Shown here: in pieces, positions 18,385 through 28,980 of the stretch
Position numbering within the stretch: the stretch's first letter is position 1
Layout of the letters: every line of letters starts with the position of its first letter
The notes under the pieces: generated by a model
What the model saw: only the letters and a program-made list of their open reading frames with translations
What the model was told of the DNA's origin: nothing
Database searches by the model: none
NCBI RefSeq assembly: GCF_030410485.1
Contig: NZ_JAUHHC010000001.1
Location: 1 to 64,000, forward strand
DNA: 64,000 nucleotides
DNA from: Roseateles violae
GTDB taxonomy: Bacteria > Pseudomonadota > Gammaproteobacteria > Burkholderiales > Burkholderiaceae_C
Direction: 5' to 3'
Made by a program: the position numbers and the translations under genes

Positions 18385-19005
18385 TCATGCCGCAAAAGCG
18401 CGCACAACCAGGTTTTTCAGCAGCGGCAGCTGACCGTGGAAGAAATGGCCGACGCCGGGCACGACGACGATGGGCAGCGACTGCGGCCGCGCCCAGTCGA
18501 GCACGGCCGACAGCGGCACGACATCGTCGACCTCGCCGTGGATCACCAAGGTATCGGCCGGCACCGTGGCGGTGTCGAAGCGGCTCGTCGCCGGGCCGAC
18601 CAGCACCAGACGCTCGGCCTTCTGCCCCTCGGGCAGGCGCTCGGCCGCGCGCGAGGCGATATAGCCGCCGAAGGAAAAACCGGCCAGCAGCAGCGGTTCG
18701 TCGACATTGCGGTAGGCACTCAGCACGGCCAGCGCATCGTCGATCTCGCCGCGGCCTTCGTCCCAGCCGCCTCCGGAGCCGCCGATGCCGCGGAAGTTGA
18801 AGCGCACCGCCCGGTAGCCGAGCTGCAGAAAGGCGCGCGCCAGGGTCTGCACGACCTTGTTGTCCATCGTGCCGCCCTGGGTCGGGTTGGGATGGCAGAT
18901 CAGGGCCAGGCCGCGCGGCACGACATCGGCCCCCGGCAGATCGAGCGCGCATTCGATCGCGCCGGCGGGGCCGGCGATCAGCTTCTTTTCGGTCTGCGAG
19001 TTCAT
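18385..19005 (-). CDS. Alpha/beta hydrolase, YdjP/dienelactone-like
   Basis: A 206-residue small serine hydrolase. The oxyanion segment is ICHPNPTQGGTMDNKVV, the nucleophile elbow is GFSFGG (Ser111), the acid is in HGEVDDVVPL and the His in GVGHFFHG. The family is widespread and of unknown substrate. Its start overlaps the ferredoxin stop by four bases (ATGA). Confidence 0.85.
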   Translation of the reverse strand: MNSQTEKKLIAGPAGAIECALDLPGADVVPRGLALICHPNPTQGGTMDNKVVQTLARAFLQLGYRAVRFNFRGIGGSGGGWDEGRGEIDDALAVLSAYRNVDEPLLLAGFSFGGYIASRAAERLPEGQKAERLVLVGPATSRFDTATVPADTLVIHGEVDDVVPLSAVLDWARPQSLPIVVVPGVGHFFHGQLPLLKNLVVRAFAA

Positions 19006-19328
19006 CGGCCGACGTGCTCGGGCAGGACCAGGCGCTCAACGACCTCGCCATGCTTCAGGTGCTTCTCGACGATCTCGTCGATGTCGCTGGCGTCCACATA
19101 GCTGTACCAGGTCGCGTCCGGGTAGACGACGGCCACCGGCCCACCGGCGCAGCGGTCCAGGCAGCCGGCCTTGTTGACCCGCACGCCGCCCTTGCCGGCC
19201 AGGCCCAGCGCCTTGACCCGGGACTTGCAATGATCGAAGCCGGCCTGGGCGTCATGCTGCGCGCAGGCGTTCTCGCCGTTCTCGCGCTGGTTCAGGCAGA
19301 AGAAGATGTGGCGCTCGTAATAGCTCAT
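19002..19328 (-). CDS. Thioredoxin-like [2Fe-2S] ferredoxin
   Basis: A 108-residue protein of the thioredoxin-fold ferredoxin family. Candidate cluster ligands are Cys11, Cys22, Cys56 and Cys60 (CLNQRENGENAC and GCLDRC), with an additional Cys34. The segment GPVAVVYPDATWYSY is the typical core strand. Similar small proteins occur beside hydrolases of the preceding type in Burkholderiales. It probably acts in electron transfer or cluster handling; the partner is unknown. Confidence 0.88.
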   Translation of the reverse strand: MSYYERHIFFCLNQRENGENACAQHDAQAGFDHCKSRVKALGLAGKGGVRVNKAGCLDRCAGGPVAVVYPDATWYSYVDASDIDEIVEKHLKHGEVVERLVLPEHVGR

Positions 19329-19363
19329 GCCGGCATTGTAGGCAGCGCTGCGGGTTAACCCCG

Positions 19364-20476
19364 TCAGACGGTGCGCCGGCCGATCAGGGCCAGTAGCCAG
19401 GCCAGGGCCGCAAAGGGCCAGACCCAGCCGATCCAGCGGGCCAGGCCATAGAGATTGATGAAGCGGCCCTGCTCCCAGGCCTGCAGGCTCTGCGCCATAT
19501 AGGGATCGGCCGGCGCCTGCGTCACCAGGGCGATCAGCGCGCTCAGCGCGACCAGGCCCAGCGCCGCGCTGACGCGGCGCGGCAGCGGAGTCGCCACCGA
19601 GGCCAAGAGCGCACCGACCGCCAGGCCGGGCCAGCTCGCCGGCGTCACCCAGGCCCAGGCATGCTGCGGGCCGAAGTTCAGCGCGGTCGACAAGGTCGTG
19701 CCCAGCAGCCCGAGCAGCAGGGCGCCGGCGACCAGGGCCAGCCGGCGCAGTCCCGGCCGCGCGACCGACAGCGCCAGGAGCACCGGCGCGAGCAGGCCCA
19801 GGGCGATCGCAATCGCCTCCAGGCCCGGCGGCAGCGGGCGCTGCGGCGGCGCCTCGGCATCCACCCACATCAGGGTCCAGGGCGTGCCGTCCAGCGCGGC
19901 AAGCGCCACTTCCTGCAGGCGCGGCAGCCATTGGCCGACGCCCAGCGGCACCGGCGTCGGGAACAAGAGGCCCAGCGGCCACAGCGCCAGCAGGGCCAGC
20001 GCGGCGGCGCTGTTCGGCTGGAACCAGTATTCGCGCAGATCGTGCCAGCGCTGCAGGCCGCCGAAGCGGTTCAGCAGCAGGCCCAGCAGCAGGCCCAGCC
20101 AGGCGCCGACGCTGTTCAGCAGCCAGTCGGACCGCGAGGGTACGCGGCCGGGCAGGAAGAACTGCAGGGTCTCCATCAGCAGCGACAGCAGCGGCCATGG
20201 CAGCAGGCCCAGCAGCAGCGCGAAGCGCAGGCCGCGCCCGCTGCGCAGCGCGGCGGCGAAGGCGAGCAGCCCCAGCGGCAGATAGCCGATCAGATTGGCC
20301 TGCACGTCGAAGGGCCCGAAGAAACGGGGCCAGGGCAGCACCAGCAGGCCGTCGAGCTCCAGGCCCGGCGGCCAGCGCCAGGGCGCGAACGGGTACAGGC
20401 TCGCGTAGACGACCAGGGCCAGATAGGCCAGCAGCAGCCAGGTGGCCGAGCTTTGGCGTCGCGGGCCCGGAGTCAT
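19364..20476 (-). CDS. VanZ-family membrane protein
   Basis: A 370-residue polytopic protein with about nine hydrophobic segments. The N-terminal third carries the VanZ signature: YASLYPFAPWRW, then FDVQANLIGYLPLGLL, METLQFFLPGRVPSRSDWLLNSVGAWLG. The C-terminal two thirds adds a predicted extracytoplasmic domain and further helices, so it is longer than classical VanZ (about 160 residues). VanZ in enterococci confers low-level teicoplanin tolerance by unknown means; no van cluster is present here, and the function is unknown. Confidence 0.82.
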   Translation of the reverse strand: MTPGPRRQSSATWLLLAYLALVVYASLYPFAPWRWPPGLELDGLLVLPWPRFFGPFDVQANLIGYLPLGLLAFAAALRSGRGLRFALLLGLLPWPLLSLLMETLQFFLPGRVPSRSDWLLNSVGAWLGLLLGLLLNRFGGLQRWHDLREYWFQPNSAAALALLALWPLGLLFPTPVPLGVGQWLPRLQEVALAALDGTPWTLMWVDAEAPPQRPLPPGLEAIAIALGLLAPVLLALSVARPGLRRLALVAGALLLGLLGTTLSTALNFGPQHAWAWVTPASWPGLAVGALLASVATPLPRRVSAALGLVALSALIALVTQAPADPYMAQSLQAWEQGRFINLYGLARWIGWVWPFAALAWLLALIGRRTV

Positions 20477-20490
20477 CGCTGGGGCGTCAG

Positions 20491-20919
20491 TCAGAAGGGC
20501 TTGACGACCACCAGGATCACGATCGCCGCGAACAGCAGCACCGCGGCCTCGTTGAAGACGCGGAACCATTGGTGGCTGCGCTTGTTGCCGAGTTGCTCGA
20601 AGCGGCGCAGCAGCCGCCCGCAGCCATGGTGATAGCCGACGGCGACCAGGACCAGGGCCAGCTTCGCATGCAGCCAGCCATTGCCCGGGCCGCGGCCGAC
20701 GCCGTAGCCCAGCCACAGCCACAGACCCAGGAGCAGGGCCGGGATCATCAGCAGGGTGCTGAAGCGGTAGAGCTTGTGCGCCATCAGCAAGAGGCGCTCG
20801 CGCTCGGCATGGCTGTCGGCGGGCACCATGGCCAGATTGACGAACAGGCGCGGCAGATAGAACAGGCCGGCGAACCAGCTGGCGATGAAGACGATGTGAA
20901 GGGCTTTGATCCAGAGCAT
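20491..20919 (-). CDS. hemJ: HemJ-type protoporphyrinogen oxidase
   Basis: A 142-residue membrane protein with four predicted helices. Hallmarks are LWIKALHIVFIASWFAGLFYLPRLFV at the start, KLYRFSTLLMIPAL and WLHAKLALVL. HemJ oxidises protoporphyrinogen IX in bacteria lacking HemG and HemY. The start MLWIKALH (20919) matches the family; the frame upstream is arginine-rich and not conserved-looking. Its location beside hemB supports the haem role. The enzyme is encoded on the opposite strand to hemB with a 401-base gap holding an apparent small RNA. Confidence 0.88.
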   Translation of the reverse strand: MLWIKALHIVFIASWFAGLFYLPRLFVNLAMVPADSHAERERLLLMAHKLYRFSTLLMIPALLLGLWLWLGYGVGRGPGNGWLHAKLALVLVAVGYHHGCGRLLRRFEQLGNKRSHQWFRVFNEAAVLLFAAIVILVVVKPF

Positions 20920-20940
20920 CGAGAGATTATGGGCCCCTCG

Positions 20941-22334
<1,394 letters not shown>

Positions 22335-22354
22335 GCAAGAGGATGCGCGGCGCC

Positions 22355-23446
22355 ATGCGCGTCTTCCACATCGCCGGAGAGCAGATCCAGGAGCTGGACG
22401 CGCTGCCGACGGACTTGCCGGCCGGCGGCTTTCTCTGGGTCGGCTATGCGCGCGAGGAGTTCGAGCAGCAGATCGCCGAGGTGCAGGCCGGCCTGCATCG
22501 CTGGGGCACCGGCCAGCTGGTCGATCTGCATGTCTCGGACCTGCTGAACAAGCAGCTGCCCTCGCACTTCGACTACACCTCCTGGTACGACCTGCTGGTC
22601 TTCCGTCGCCTGGCCGCGCCGGCCGGCGAGCTGAGCGCCGAGGCCGAACTCGGCACCCTGGCCGCCGCCGAGCGCGTGCTGTCGGCGCTGGACACTAGCC
22701 CGGTGGGCTTCGCCGTCTTCGACCGCGTGCTGATCACCGTCCATCCGAGCGACTGCCTGGTGCGCGACTTCTTCGCCGACAAGCTGGGCAAGCTGACCGA
22801 AGGCCGCGATTTCCGTGGCTCGGGCCGGCTGCCGACCAGCCCGGCCGAGCTGATGCTGCGCATGGTTAACCACATCGTCGACAACTATCTGGACCTGCGG
22901 CGCATCTTGTCGCGCCAGCTCGGCGCGCTGCAGAAGCTGCTGCTGGACCCGCACGGCCATTTCGAGAACTGGCCGATGCTGCTGGCCTCGCGCGATGCGC
23001 TGCACCGGCTCGAGGACAGCTGCGAGGACCAGCGCAGCGCCATGCAGGAGTGGCTGGACGCGCTGGACGAATGGCCGGACAGCGCCGACCCGCATCTGCA
23101 GCGCGAGCGCGAGCTGCTGCGCGTGCGCTCGCGCGATGTGCTCGAGCACATCGAGCGGGTGCTCTCGCATGTGCGCCGACACGAGGCCTCGGCCGAGTCG
23201 GCGGTGCAGATGCATTTCTCGGCCCTGAGCCACCGCACCAACAGCATCATGCGCACGCTGACGGTCCTGACGGCGATCTTCCTGCCGCTGAACCTGATCA
23301 CCGGCATCTTCGGCATGAACTTCGAGACGCTGCCCTTGATCCACCGCGCGACCGGCTTCTGGATCGCCGTCGGCCTGATGGCCGCGATCGGCCTCGCACT
23401 GGGCGCCTTCTTCTGGCGCAAGCGCTACCTGTCTTCAAAAACCTAG
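22355..23446 (+). CDS. corA: CorA-type magnesium/cobalt channel
   Basis: A 363-residue pentameric cation channel subunit. The N-terminal cytoplasmic funnel is followed by long helices and two C-terminal transmembrane segments. The pore signature GMN occurs in FGMNFETLP, and the basic C-terminal tail is WRKRYLSSKT. The ATG at 22355 (MRVFHIAGEQ) is preferred over the one at 22343, because the AAGAGG ribosome-binding sequence abuts 22343. It lies 20 bases downstream of hemB. A magnesium importer downstream of a magnesium-type HemB may be coincidental. Its stop directly abuts the ybeY stop on the other strand. Confidence 0.92.
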   Translation: MRVFHIAGEQIQELDALPTDLPAGGFLWVGYAREEFEQQIAEVQAGLHRWGTGQLVDLHVSDLLNKQLPSHFDYTSWYDLLVFRRLAAPAGELSAEAELGTLAAAERVLSALDTSPVGFAVFDRVLITVHPSDCLVRDFFADKLGKLTEGRDFRGSGRLPTSPAELMLRMVNHIVDNYLDLRRILSRQLGALQKLLLDPHGHFENWPMLLASRDALHRLEDSCEDQRSAMQEWLDALDEWPDSADPHLQRERELLRVRSRDVLEHIERVLSHVRRHEASAESAVQMHFSALSHRTNSIMRTLTVLTAIFLPLNLITGIFGMNFETLPLIHRATGFWIAVGLMAAIGLALGAFFWRKRYLSSKT

Positions 23447-23899
23447 TCAGCGCCGCTGGTAGGGATCGGCAAATCCCAGCGCCCGCATCAGCTCGCTCTC
23501 GCGCGCCTCCATGCACTCGGCCTCGTCGTCTTCCTCGTGGTCGTAACCCTGCGCATGCAGGGTGCCGTGCACCAGCAGATGGGCGTAGTGGTCGGCGATG
23601 GCGATGCCCATCTCCTTGGCCTCGCGTTCGACGACCTCCGCGCAGATGACCAGATCGGCGGCGACCACCGGCTCGTGGGCGTAGTCGAAGGTCAGTACAT
23701 TGGTCGCATAGTCCTTGCCGCGGAATTCGGCGTTCAGCTGCCGGCCCTCCTCGGCATCGACGATGCGCACGGTGATCTCGCCGGGCAGCTCCAGCGCCGC
23801 GCGGATCCAGCGGACCACCTTGTGGCGCGGCAGCAGCACGCGGTGGCGCGGGTCGGCGAACTGCAGGCTCAGGCTCAGCTCGGGCATGCCGCTGCTCAT
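23447..23899 (-). CDS. ybeY: Endoribonuclease YbeY
   Basis: A 150-residue metal-dependent RNase needed for 16S rRNA 3' processing and ribosome quality control. The zinc motif [12 protein letters not shown] provides His111, His115 and His121. The substrate groove residue lies in [15 protein letters not shown]. The start overlaps the phoH stop by four bases (ATGA), the conserved phoH-ybeY arrangement. An internal ATG (MPELSL, 23887) is a possible alternative start. Confidence 0.96.
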   Translation of the reverse strand: MSSGMPELSLSLQFADPRHRVLLPRHKVVRWIRAALELPGEITVRIVDAEEGRQLNAEFRGKDYATNVLTFDYAHEPVVAADLVICAEVVEREAKEMGIAIADHYAHLLVHGTLHAQGYDHEEDDEAECMEARESELMRALGFADPYQRR

Positions 23900-24885
23900 C
23901 GGGCGCTTCCTTCCTTCTTCTTGTCGCGCGCCTCATAGGCCTCGACGATGCGCGCCACCAGCGGATGGCGCACGACGTCGGCGCTGGTGAAGCGCGTCAT
24001 CGCGATGCCCTTGACCTTGGCCAGCACCCGCTCGGCGTCGATCAGGCCGCTGGTGACGCCCTTGGGCAGGTCGATCTGGCTGGTGTCGCCGGTAACCACG
24101 CATTTGCTGCCGAAGCCGATGCGGGTCAGGAACATCTTCATCTGCTCCGGCGTCGTGTTCTGCGCCTCGTCGAGGATGACGAAGGCATGGTTCAAGGTGC
24201 GGCCGCGCATGAAGGCCAGCGGCGCGACCTCCAGCAGGCCCTTCTCGAACGCGCGGCTGACGCGGTCGAAGCCCATCAGGTCGTAGAGCGCATCGTAGAG
24301 GGGTCGCAGATAGGGGTCGACCTTCTGCGTCAGGTCGCCGGGCAGAAAGCCCAGGCGCTCGCCGGCCTCGACGGCCGGTCGGGTCAGGATGATGCGCTGC
24401 ACGCTGCTGCGCTCCAGCGCATCGACCGCGCAGGCGACGGCCAGAAAGGTCTTGCCGGTGCCGGCCGGGCCGAGGCCGAAGGTGATGTCGTGGCCGAGGA
24501 TGTTCTTCAGATAGTCGTGCTGGCGCGGCGTGCGGCCGGCCAGGTCGGCGCGCCGCGTGCGCAGCACCAGCGGCTGGCCCGGTGCGGCGCTGTCAGCGGC
24601 TGTTTTGCTCTTCGCCGGCACGCCCAGATCACCGGCCGCCTCGGTCAGTGCCAGCTGGAACGATTCCGGCGCGATCGTGCGACGCGCGCGCTCGTACAGC
24701 GCGTCCAGCAGCCTGACCGTGCGCTCGGCCGCGGCCTTGGGACCCTCGATGCGGAACAGCTCGCTGCGCCGCGTGATGCGCACGCCCAGGGCCGCCTCGA
24801 TCTGGCGCAGATGCTCGTCAAGATTGCCGCACAGATGCGCGAGGCGGCTGTTGTCGGGGGGCAGCAGGGCATGCTTGATGATCAC
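23896..24885 (-). CDS. phoH: PhoH-like ATPase (YbeZ)
   Basis: A 329-residue P-loop ATPase that partners with YbeY in RNA metabolism. Walker A is GPAGTGKT at 139-146; Walker B lies in [21 protein letters not shown]. The N-terminal KH-like region ([20 protein letters not shown]) is present. The GTG at 24885 gives [20 protein letters not shown]; an ATG at 24942 would add 19 residues that do not look conserved. It is divergent from the two-component kinase at 24987, so a shared regulatory region of about 100 bases lies between them. Confidence 0.92.
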   Translation of the reverse strand: MIIKHALLPPDNSRLAHLCGNLDEHLRQIEAALGVRITRRSELFRIEGPKAAAERTVRLLDALYERARRTIAPESFQLALTEAAGDLGVPAKSKTAADSAAPGQPLVLRTRRADLAGRTPRQHDYLKNILGHDITFGLGPAGTGKTFLAVACAVDALERSSVQRIILTRPAVEAGERLGFLPGDLTQKVDPYLRPLYDALYDLMGFDRVSRAFEKGLLEVAPLAFMRGRTLNHAFVILDEAQNTTPEQMKMFLTRIGFGSKCVVTGDTSQIDLPKGVTSGLIDAERVLAKVKGIAMTRFTSADVVRHPLVARIVEAYEARDKKKEGSAR

Positions 24886-24986
24886 GGGCGGCTTCTTTCT
24901 GTTCGTTTCCGGCGCTGAGCCGCATTGTCGCCCGTGGTGCATGTCCCGAGGCGGCCGGGGCGGCCCCTCCTGCACAATCCTGCCCC

Positions 24987-26378
24987 ATGCAACGACCCTT
25001 ACAGACGATGATGAGCCTGGCCCTGCTGGCCGCGCTGCCGCTGGCCGCGGCCGCCGGGGGCGGCGGCGCCCTGCTGGCGGCCGCGCCGGGCTGGCTGGCC
25101 GCGATGCTGTTGATGATGGCGATCACCACCGGCCTGCTGGCCAGCCTGCATGTGCGCGAGCGCCATGTGTTCTTCCTCAGCGCGATGATGCTGGGCTGGG
25201 TGCTGCTGCGCATCAGCCTGGGCCGGCCCGAGCCCTGGCTGCCGATGCTGCTGCTGGCCCTGATCCTGCTGTGCGGCGTGCAGTTCCTGCTGCGCCAGCT
25301 CGGCTGGTCGCGCGGCTGGATCGACGCGGCGCTGCTGGCGCAGCTGCTGCTGGCGCCGCTGAGCGTGGCGCTGGCCGGCGAGTCGCTGCAGGCGCTGCTG
25401 CTGCGGCTGTGGCCGGCGCTGCTGATGCTGGAGCTGCTGGCGGCGATGGCCTGGCAGCTGCGGCTGCGCCGCCATGCGCTGCGCGCCAGCCTGCAGCCGG
25501 ACGAGACGCAGCAGAGCGACTTCGTGATGATGAGCTGGCTGCTGGGCGTCTCGGCCCTGCTGCTGCTGGCCGAGCAGATGAGCCTGCTGCAGACGGCGAC
25601 GGTCGCGCGCCTGCCGGCGCTGCAGCCCTGGCTGGCGCTGAGCCTGCCGCTGCTGATGCTGGCGCTGGGCCTGCATGTCTGCGTCGGCTTCGCCCGCGCG
25701 CGCAGCGCGGCCGAGCGCCGGCACGAGCAGATCGAGCAGCGCCTGCACGAGCGCGTCGCCGAGGTCGAGCGCAACTTCAGCACCATGGCCGAGCTCAAGC
25801 TGGAGCAGGTGACCGAGCGCGAGCGCAAGCGCATCGCCGCCGATCTGCACGACGACCTCGGCGCCAAGCTCTTGACCATCGTCCACACCAGCGAATCGGA
25901 CCGCATCTCGACCCTGGCGCGCGAGGCGCTGGAGGAGATGCGGCTGTCGGTGCGCGGCCTGACCGGCAAGCCGGTGCAGCTGCTCGACGCCTTGGGCGAC
26001 TGGCGCGCCGAGGTGGTCTCGCGGCTGGCCCAGGCCAACATCCTGGCCGAGTGGAAATCGCCGGCCGAGGACATCATCCACACGCTGCCGGCGCGCGCCT
26101 ATGTGCAGACGACGCGGATCTTCCGCGAGGCGGTCAGCAATATCATCAAGCACAGCGGCGCCACCCATTGCACGGTCGGCTGCAATGTCCAGGGCGGCGA
26201 CTTCCTGGTCGTGATCCAGGACAATGGGCAGGGCATCTCGACCGAGCTGGACGGACGCCTGGACCGCGGTCACGGCATGGCCAGCATGAAGGCGCGGGCC
26301 AAGCAGATGCACGGCCAGTGCCTGGTCGAATCCGGCCCCGGCTGGGGAACCGTGATCCGCCTCACGATTCCGCTCTGA
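24987..26378 (+). CDS. Membrane sensor histidine kinase, NarX/DegS (HisKA_3) type
   Basis: A 463-residue kinase with six or seven hydrophobic helices in residues 10-235, consistent with an intramembrane 7TM-type sensor rather than a periplasmic one. A coiled coil (240-280) leads to the HisKA_3 motif RKRIAADLHDDLGAKLL with His288. HATPase motifs are REAVSNIIKHSGA, DNGQGI and GHGMASMKARA. A LuxR-type regulator follows after 93 bases and is the obvious partner. The signal is unknown. Residues are Leu/Ala/Gln-rich, typical of this genome. Confidence 0.9.
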   Translation: MQRPLQTMMSLALLAALPLAAAAGGGGALLAAAPGWLAAMLLMMAITTGLLASLHVRERHVFFLSAMMLGWVLLRISLGRPEPWLPMLLLALILLCGVQFLLRQLGWSRGWIDAALLAQLLLAPLSVALAGESLQALLLRLWPALLMLELLAAMAWQLRLRRHALRASLQPDETQQSDFVMMSWLLGVSALLLLAEQMSLLQTATVARLPALQPWLALSLPLLMLALGLHVCVGFARARSAAERRHEQIEQRLHERVAEVERNFSTMAELKLEQVTERERKRIAADLHDDLGAKLLTIVHTSESDRISTLAREALEEMRLSVRGLTGKPVQLLDALGDWRAEVVSRLAQANILAEWKSPAEDIIHTLPARAYVQTTRIFREAVSNIIKHSGATHCTVGCNVQGGDFLVVIQDNGQGISTELDGRLDRGHGMASMKARAKQMHGQCLVESGPGWGTVIRLTIPL

Positions 26379-26389
26379 ACGGCGGCGCC

Positions 26390-26433
26390 GGCACGCTACA
26401 TCCATTGGCAAGCGTGCCGATACAGGCTAACTT
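26390..26433 (+). promoter_or_regulatory. Inverted repeat and weak promoter between kinase and regulator
   Basis: GGCACGCT (26390-26397) pairs with AGCGTGCC (26411-26418). Overlapping it, TTGGCA-N17-TAACTT (26405-26433) resembles a sigma-70 promoter with a good -35 and a weak -10. The arrangement could give the response regulator its own expression, or attenuate read-through from the kinase gene. Confidence 0.35.
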
Positions 26434-26471
26434 GACATCATCTCGACGCCCTCGGGAAGACGCAGACAACC

Positions 26472-27122
26472 ATGAACCATATTCTTTTGCTGGAAGACAT
26501 TCCCGAGATCCGCGCCTGGCTCAAGGTGCTGATCAAGCAGGTCTTCCCGAACAGCCAGATCACCGAGTGCTCGCGCGTCGCCGATGCGCTGGCCCAGGTC
26601 AACAGCCAGCGCTTCACCCTGGCGCTGCTGGATCTCGGCCTGCCCGACGGTTCCGGCGTCGATGTGATCGCCGCGCTGCGCGAGCGCCAGCCCGAGGTGC
26701 AGTCGGTGATCGTGACCATCCACGACGACGACGAGCATCTGTTCCCGGCCCTGCAGGCCGGCGCCTTCGGCTATCTGCTGAAGGAACAGTCGCGCGAACT
26801 GCTCGTCGAGCAGCTGCAGCGCATGAGCCAGGGCGAACCGCCGCTGTCGCCCTCGATCGCCCGCAAGGTGATCGCCTATTTCACCTCGCAGCGCCGCCCG
26901 CCGACCGCCCTCTTGCACGAGGTCTCGCTGACCGACCGCGAGACCGAGGTGCTGCTGCGCGTCGCCAAGGGCTTCACCCTGCCCGAGATCGGCGTGCAGT
27001 TGGGCCTGTCGCGCCACACGATCGCCGACTATGTGAAGCAGATCTACCGCAAGCTGAATGTCTCGTCGCGGGCCGAAGCCGCGCTCGAAGCGCAGCGCCT
27101 GGGCTTGTTCGGCCGGAACTGA
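26472..27122 (+). CDS. Response regulator, NarL/LuxR family
   Basis: A 216-residue regulator. The receiver has acidic residues E8 and D9 and phospho-Asp54 (ALLDLGLPDG), a Thr in IVTIHDD and Lys in YLLKEQ. The C-terminal LuxR helix-turn-helix is LTDRETEVLLRVAKGFTLPEIGVQLGLSRHTIADYVKQIYRKL. It is the partner of the upstream HisKA_3 kinase. Target genes are not evident. Confidence 0.93.
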   Translation: MNHILLLEDIPEIRAWLKVLIKQVFPNSQITECSRVADALAQVNSQRFTLALLDLGLPDGSGVDVIAALRERQPEVQSVIVTIHDDDEHLFPALQAGAFGYLLKEQSRELLVEQLQRMSQGEPPLSPSIARKVIAYFTSQRRPPTALLHEVSLTDRETEVLLRVAKGFTLPEIGVQLGLSRHTIADYVKQIYRKLNVSSRAEAALEAQRLGLFGRN

Positions 27123-27173
27123 GCACGCCGCAGCGGCATCGCTGCCGTGCCCGGTGCATGGCTCGGGAAAATA

Positions 27174-27189
27174 CTGGACGAACATCCAG
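27174..27189 (+). promoter_or_regulatory. LexA-box-like site upstream of ruvAB
   Basis: CTGGACGAACATCCAG has the CTG-N10-CAG frame of an SOS box and five-base symmetric arms. It overlaps the -35 position of a promoter whose -10 would be GATAAT (27209-27214), nine bases upstream of the ruvA start. ruvAB is LexA-regulated in Escherichia coli. The core is not AT-rich as in the consensus, so this is weak evidence. A hairpin (GCACG-N2-GCAGCG-GCAT-CGCTGC-CGTGC, 27123-27150) just after the regulator gene may insulate it. Confidence 0.35.
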
Positions 27190-27222
27190 CAAATTTGCGC
27201 CAAACGCGGATAATCCGCGGCC

Positions 27223-27792
27223 ATGATAGGCAAGCTCACGGGCGTCATCGCGGAGAAATCGCCCCCGCAGGTTCTGATCGATGTGCAGGGCGTCGGCTAC
27301 GAGGTCGACGTGCCGATGAGCACCTTCTACAACCTGCCCGGACTGGGCGAGCGCACCAGCCTGCTGACCCATTTCGTCGTGCGCGAGGATGCGCAAATCC
27401 TGTTCGGCTTCGGCAGCACCGAGGAACGCGCGACCTTCCGCCAGCTGATCAAGATCAGCGGCGTCGGCCCCAAGATGGCGCTGGCCCTGCTGTCGGGCCT
27501 GTCGATCGCCGAGCTGGCCCAGGCCGTCTCCAAGCAGGAGCTGGGCCGCCTGACCAAGGTGCCGGGCATCGGCAAGAAGACGGCCGAACGCCTGCTGCTG
27601 GAGCTCAAGGGCAAGCTGGGCCCCGACCTGGCCCTGCCGGTCAGCGTCGCCAACGACAGCCAGTCCGACATCCTGCAGGCCCTGATCGCGCTCGGCTATT
27701 CCGACAAGGACGCGGCCGCGGTGCTGAAGAAGCTGCCGGCAGACATTGGCGTCAGTGACGGCATCAAGCAGGCCCTCAAATTCCTGTCATGA
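27223..27792 (+). CDS. ruvA: Holliday junction helicase subunit RuvA
   Basis: A 189-residue protein that tetramerises on four-way DNA junctions and loads the RuvB motor. Domain I begins [28 protein letters not shown]. The tandem helix-hairpin-helix motifs are [16 protein letters not shown] and [16 protein letters not shown]. Domain III ([27 protein letters not shown]) contacts RuvB. A 79-base repeat-containing spacer separates it from ruvB. Confidence 0.97.
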   Translation: MIGKLTGVIAEKSPPQVLIDVQGVGYEVDVPMSTFYNLPGLGERTSLLTHFVVREDAQILFGFGSTEERATFRQLIKISGVGPKMALALLSGLSIAELAQAVSKQELGRLTKVPGIGKKTAERLLLELKGKLGPDLALPVSVANDSQSDILQALIALGYSDKDAAAVLKKLPADIGVSDGIKQALKFLS

Positions 27793-27871
27793 CTGCCCCC
27801 ACACTCACTTCGTTCGCTGCCCCCCGGGGGGGCGCAGGCCTTTCTTGGGGCGGCCCGGCGAAAGGCCTGTC
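27793..27871. repeat. GC-rich repeat unit inserted between ruvA and ruvB
   Basis: The spacer holds GCCCCCC-GGGGGGGC and a nine-base inverted repeat AGGCCTTTC...GAAAGGCCT. Its sequence TTGGGGCGGCCCGGCG resembles part of the palindrome cluster near 21026. The phrase CTTCGTTCGCTGCCCCCC is typical of dispersed intergenic repeats in Burkholderiales (from memory). It probably inserted into an originally compact ruvAB operon. Confidence 0.5.
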
Positions 27872-28930
27872 ATGAGCATCCAGACCGACGACTTCGCCCC
27901 GGCGCCGACGCAGCGCGTGATCAGCGCCGTCGCCACCTCGCCGAACGAGGAGGCGATCGAGCGCGCCTTGCGGCCCAAGCTGCTCGACGAGTATGTCGGC
28001 CAGGCCAAGGCCCGCGAGCAGCTGGAGATCTTCATCGGCGCGGCCAAGAAGCGCAGCGAGGCACTGGACCATGTGCTGCTGTTCGGCCCGCCGGGCCTGG
28101 GCAAGACGACCTTGAGCCACATCATCGCCGCCGAGCTGGGCGTCAATCTGCGCCAGACCTCGGGCCCGGTGCTGGAAAAACCCAAGGACCTGGCCGCGAT
28201 CCTGACCAATCTCGAGCGCAACGATGTGCTCTTCATCGACGAGATCCACCGCCTGAGCCCGGTCGTCGAGGAAATCCTCTATCCGGCGCTGGAGGACTAC
28301 CAAATCGACATCATGATCGGCGAGGGCCCAGCCGCGCGCTCGATCAAGCTCGATCTGCAGCCCTTCACCCTGGTCGGCGCGACCACCCGCGCCGGCATGC
28401 TGACCAACCCGCTGCGCGATCGCTTCGGCATCGTCGCGCGGCTGGAGTTCTACACGGCCGAGGAGCTGCAGCGCATCGTCAGCCGTTCGGCCGCGCTGCT
28501 CAACGCGCCGATCGATCCGGACGGCGCGCTGGAGATCGCGCGCCGTTCGCGCGGCACGCCGCGCATCGCCAACCGGCTGCTGCGCCGCGTGCGCGACTAT
28601 GCCGAGGTCAAGGGCAATGGCCGCATCAGCAAGACCATCGCCGACAAGGCGCTGGCGATGCTGGACGTCGACCCGCAGGGTTTCGACCTGATGGACCGCA
28701 AGCTGCTCGAGGCGGTCGTGCACCGCTTCGACGGCGGACCGGTCGGCCTGGACAATGTGGCCGCCGCGATCGGCGAGGAGCCGGGCACGATCGAGGATGT
28801 GATCGAGCCCTATCTGATCCAGCAGGGCTTTCTGCAGCGCACGCCGCGCGGCCGCATCGCGACGCTGGCGGCCTTCCGCCATCTGGGCGTGGCGCCACCG
28901 AAATCGGTCGGCCAGCTGTTCGACGAATAG
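27872..28930 (+). CDS. ruvB: Holliday junction branch migration ATPase RuvB
   Basis: A 352-residue AAA+ hexameric motor. Walker A is [10 protein letters not shown], Walker B is [10 protein letters not shown], sensor I is LVGATTRAG and the arginine finger follows in LRDRFGI. The winged-helix domain at the C-terminus ([17 protein letters not shown]) is complete. The start [14 protein letters not shown] fits the family; the frame upstream lies in the repeat spacer. Confidence 0.97.
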   Translation: MSIQTDDFAPAPTQRVISAVATSPNEEAIERALRPKLLDEYVGQAKAREQLEIFIGAAKKRSEALDHVLLFGPPGLGKTTLSHIIAAELGVNLRQTSGPVLEKPKDLAAILTNLERNDVLFIDEIHRLSPVVEEILYPALEDYQIDIMIGEGPAARSIKLDLQPFTLVGATTRAGMLTNPLRDRFGIVARLEFYTAEELQRIVSRSAALLNAPIDPDGALEIARRSRGTPRIANRLLRRVRDYAEVKGNGRISKTIADKALAMLDVDPQGFDLMDRKLLEAVVHRFDGGPVGLDNVAAAIGEEPGTIEDVIEPYLIQQGFLQRTPRGRIATLAAFRHLGVAPPKSVGQLFDE

Positions 28931-28980
28931 CAAGAGCGCCGCCGTTCGCCATTCATGTCGATCGGATCAGCGGCGCAATG

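Noticed and set aside
24818-26411. Antisense frames over the NarL-type kinase encoding Gln-rich proteins
   Set aside because: The glutamine runs mirror leucine codons CTG on the real strand, a known artefact of this base composition.
27174-27189. Treating the CTG-N10-CAG site as a firm LexA operator
   Set aside because: The centre is not AT-rich, and such a frame is expected by chance in GC-rich DNA; it is reported only as a weak candidate.
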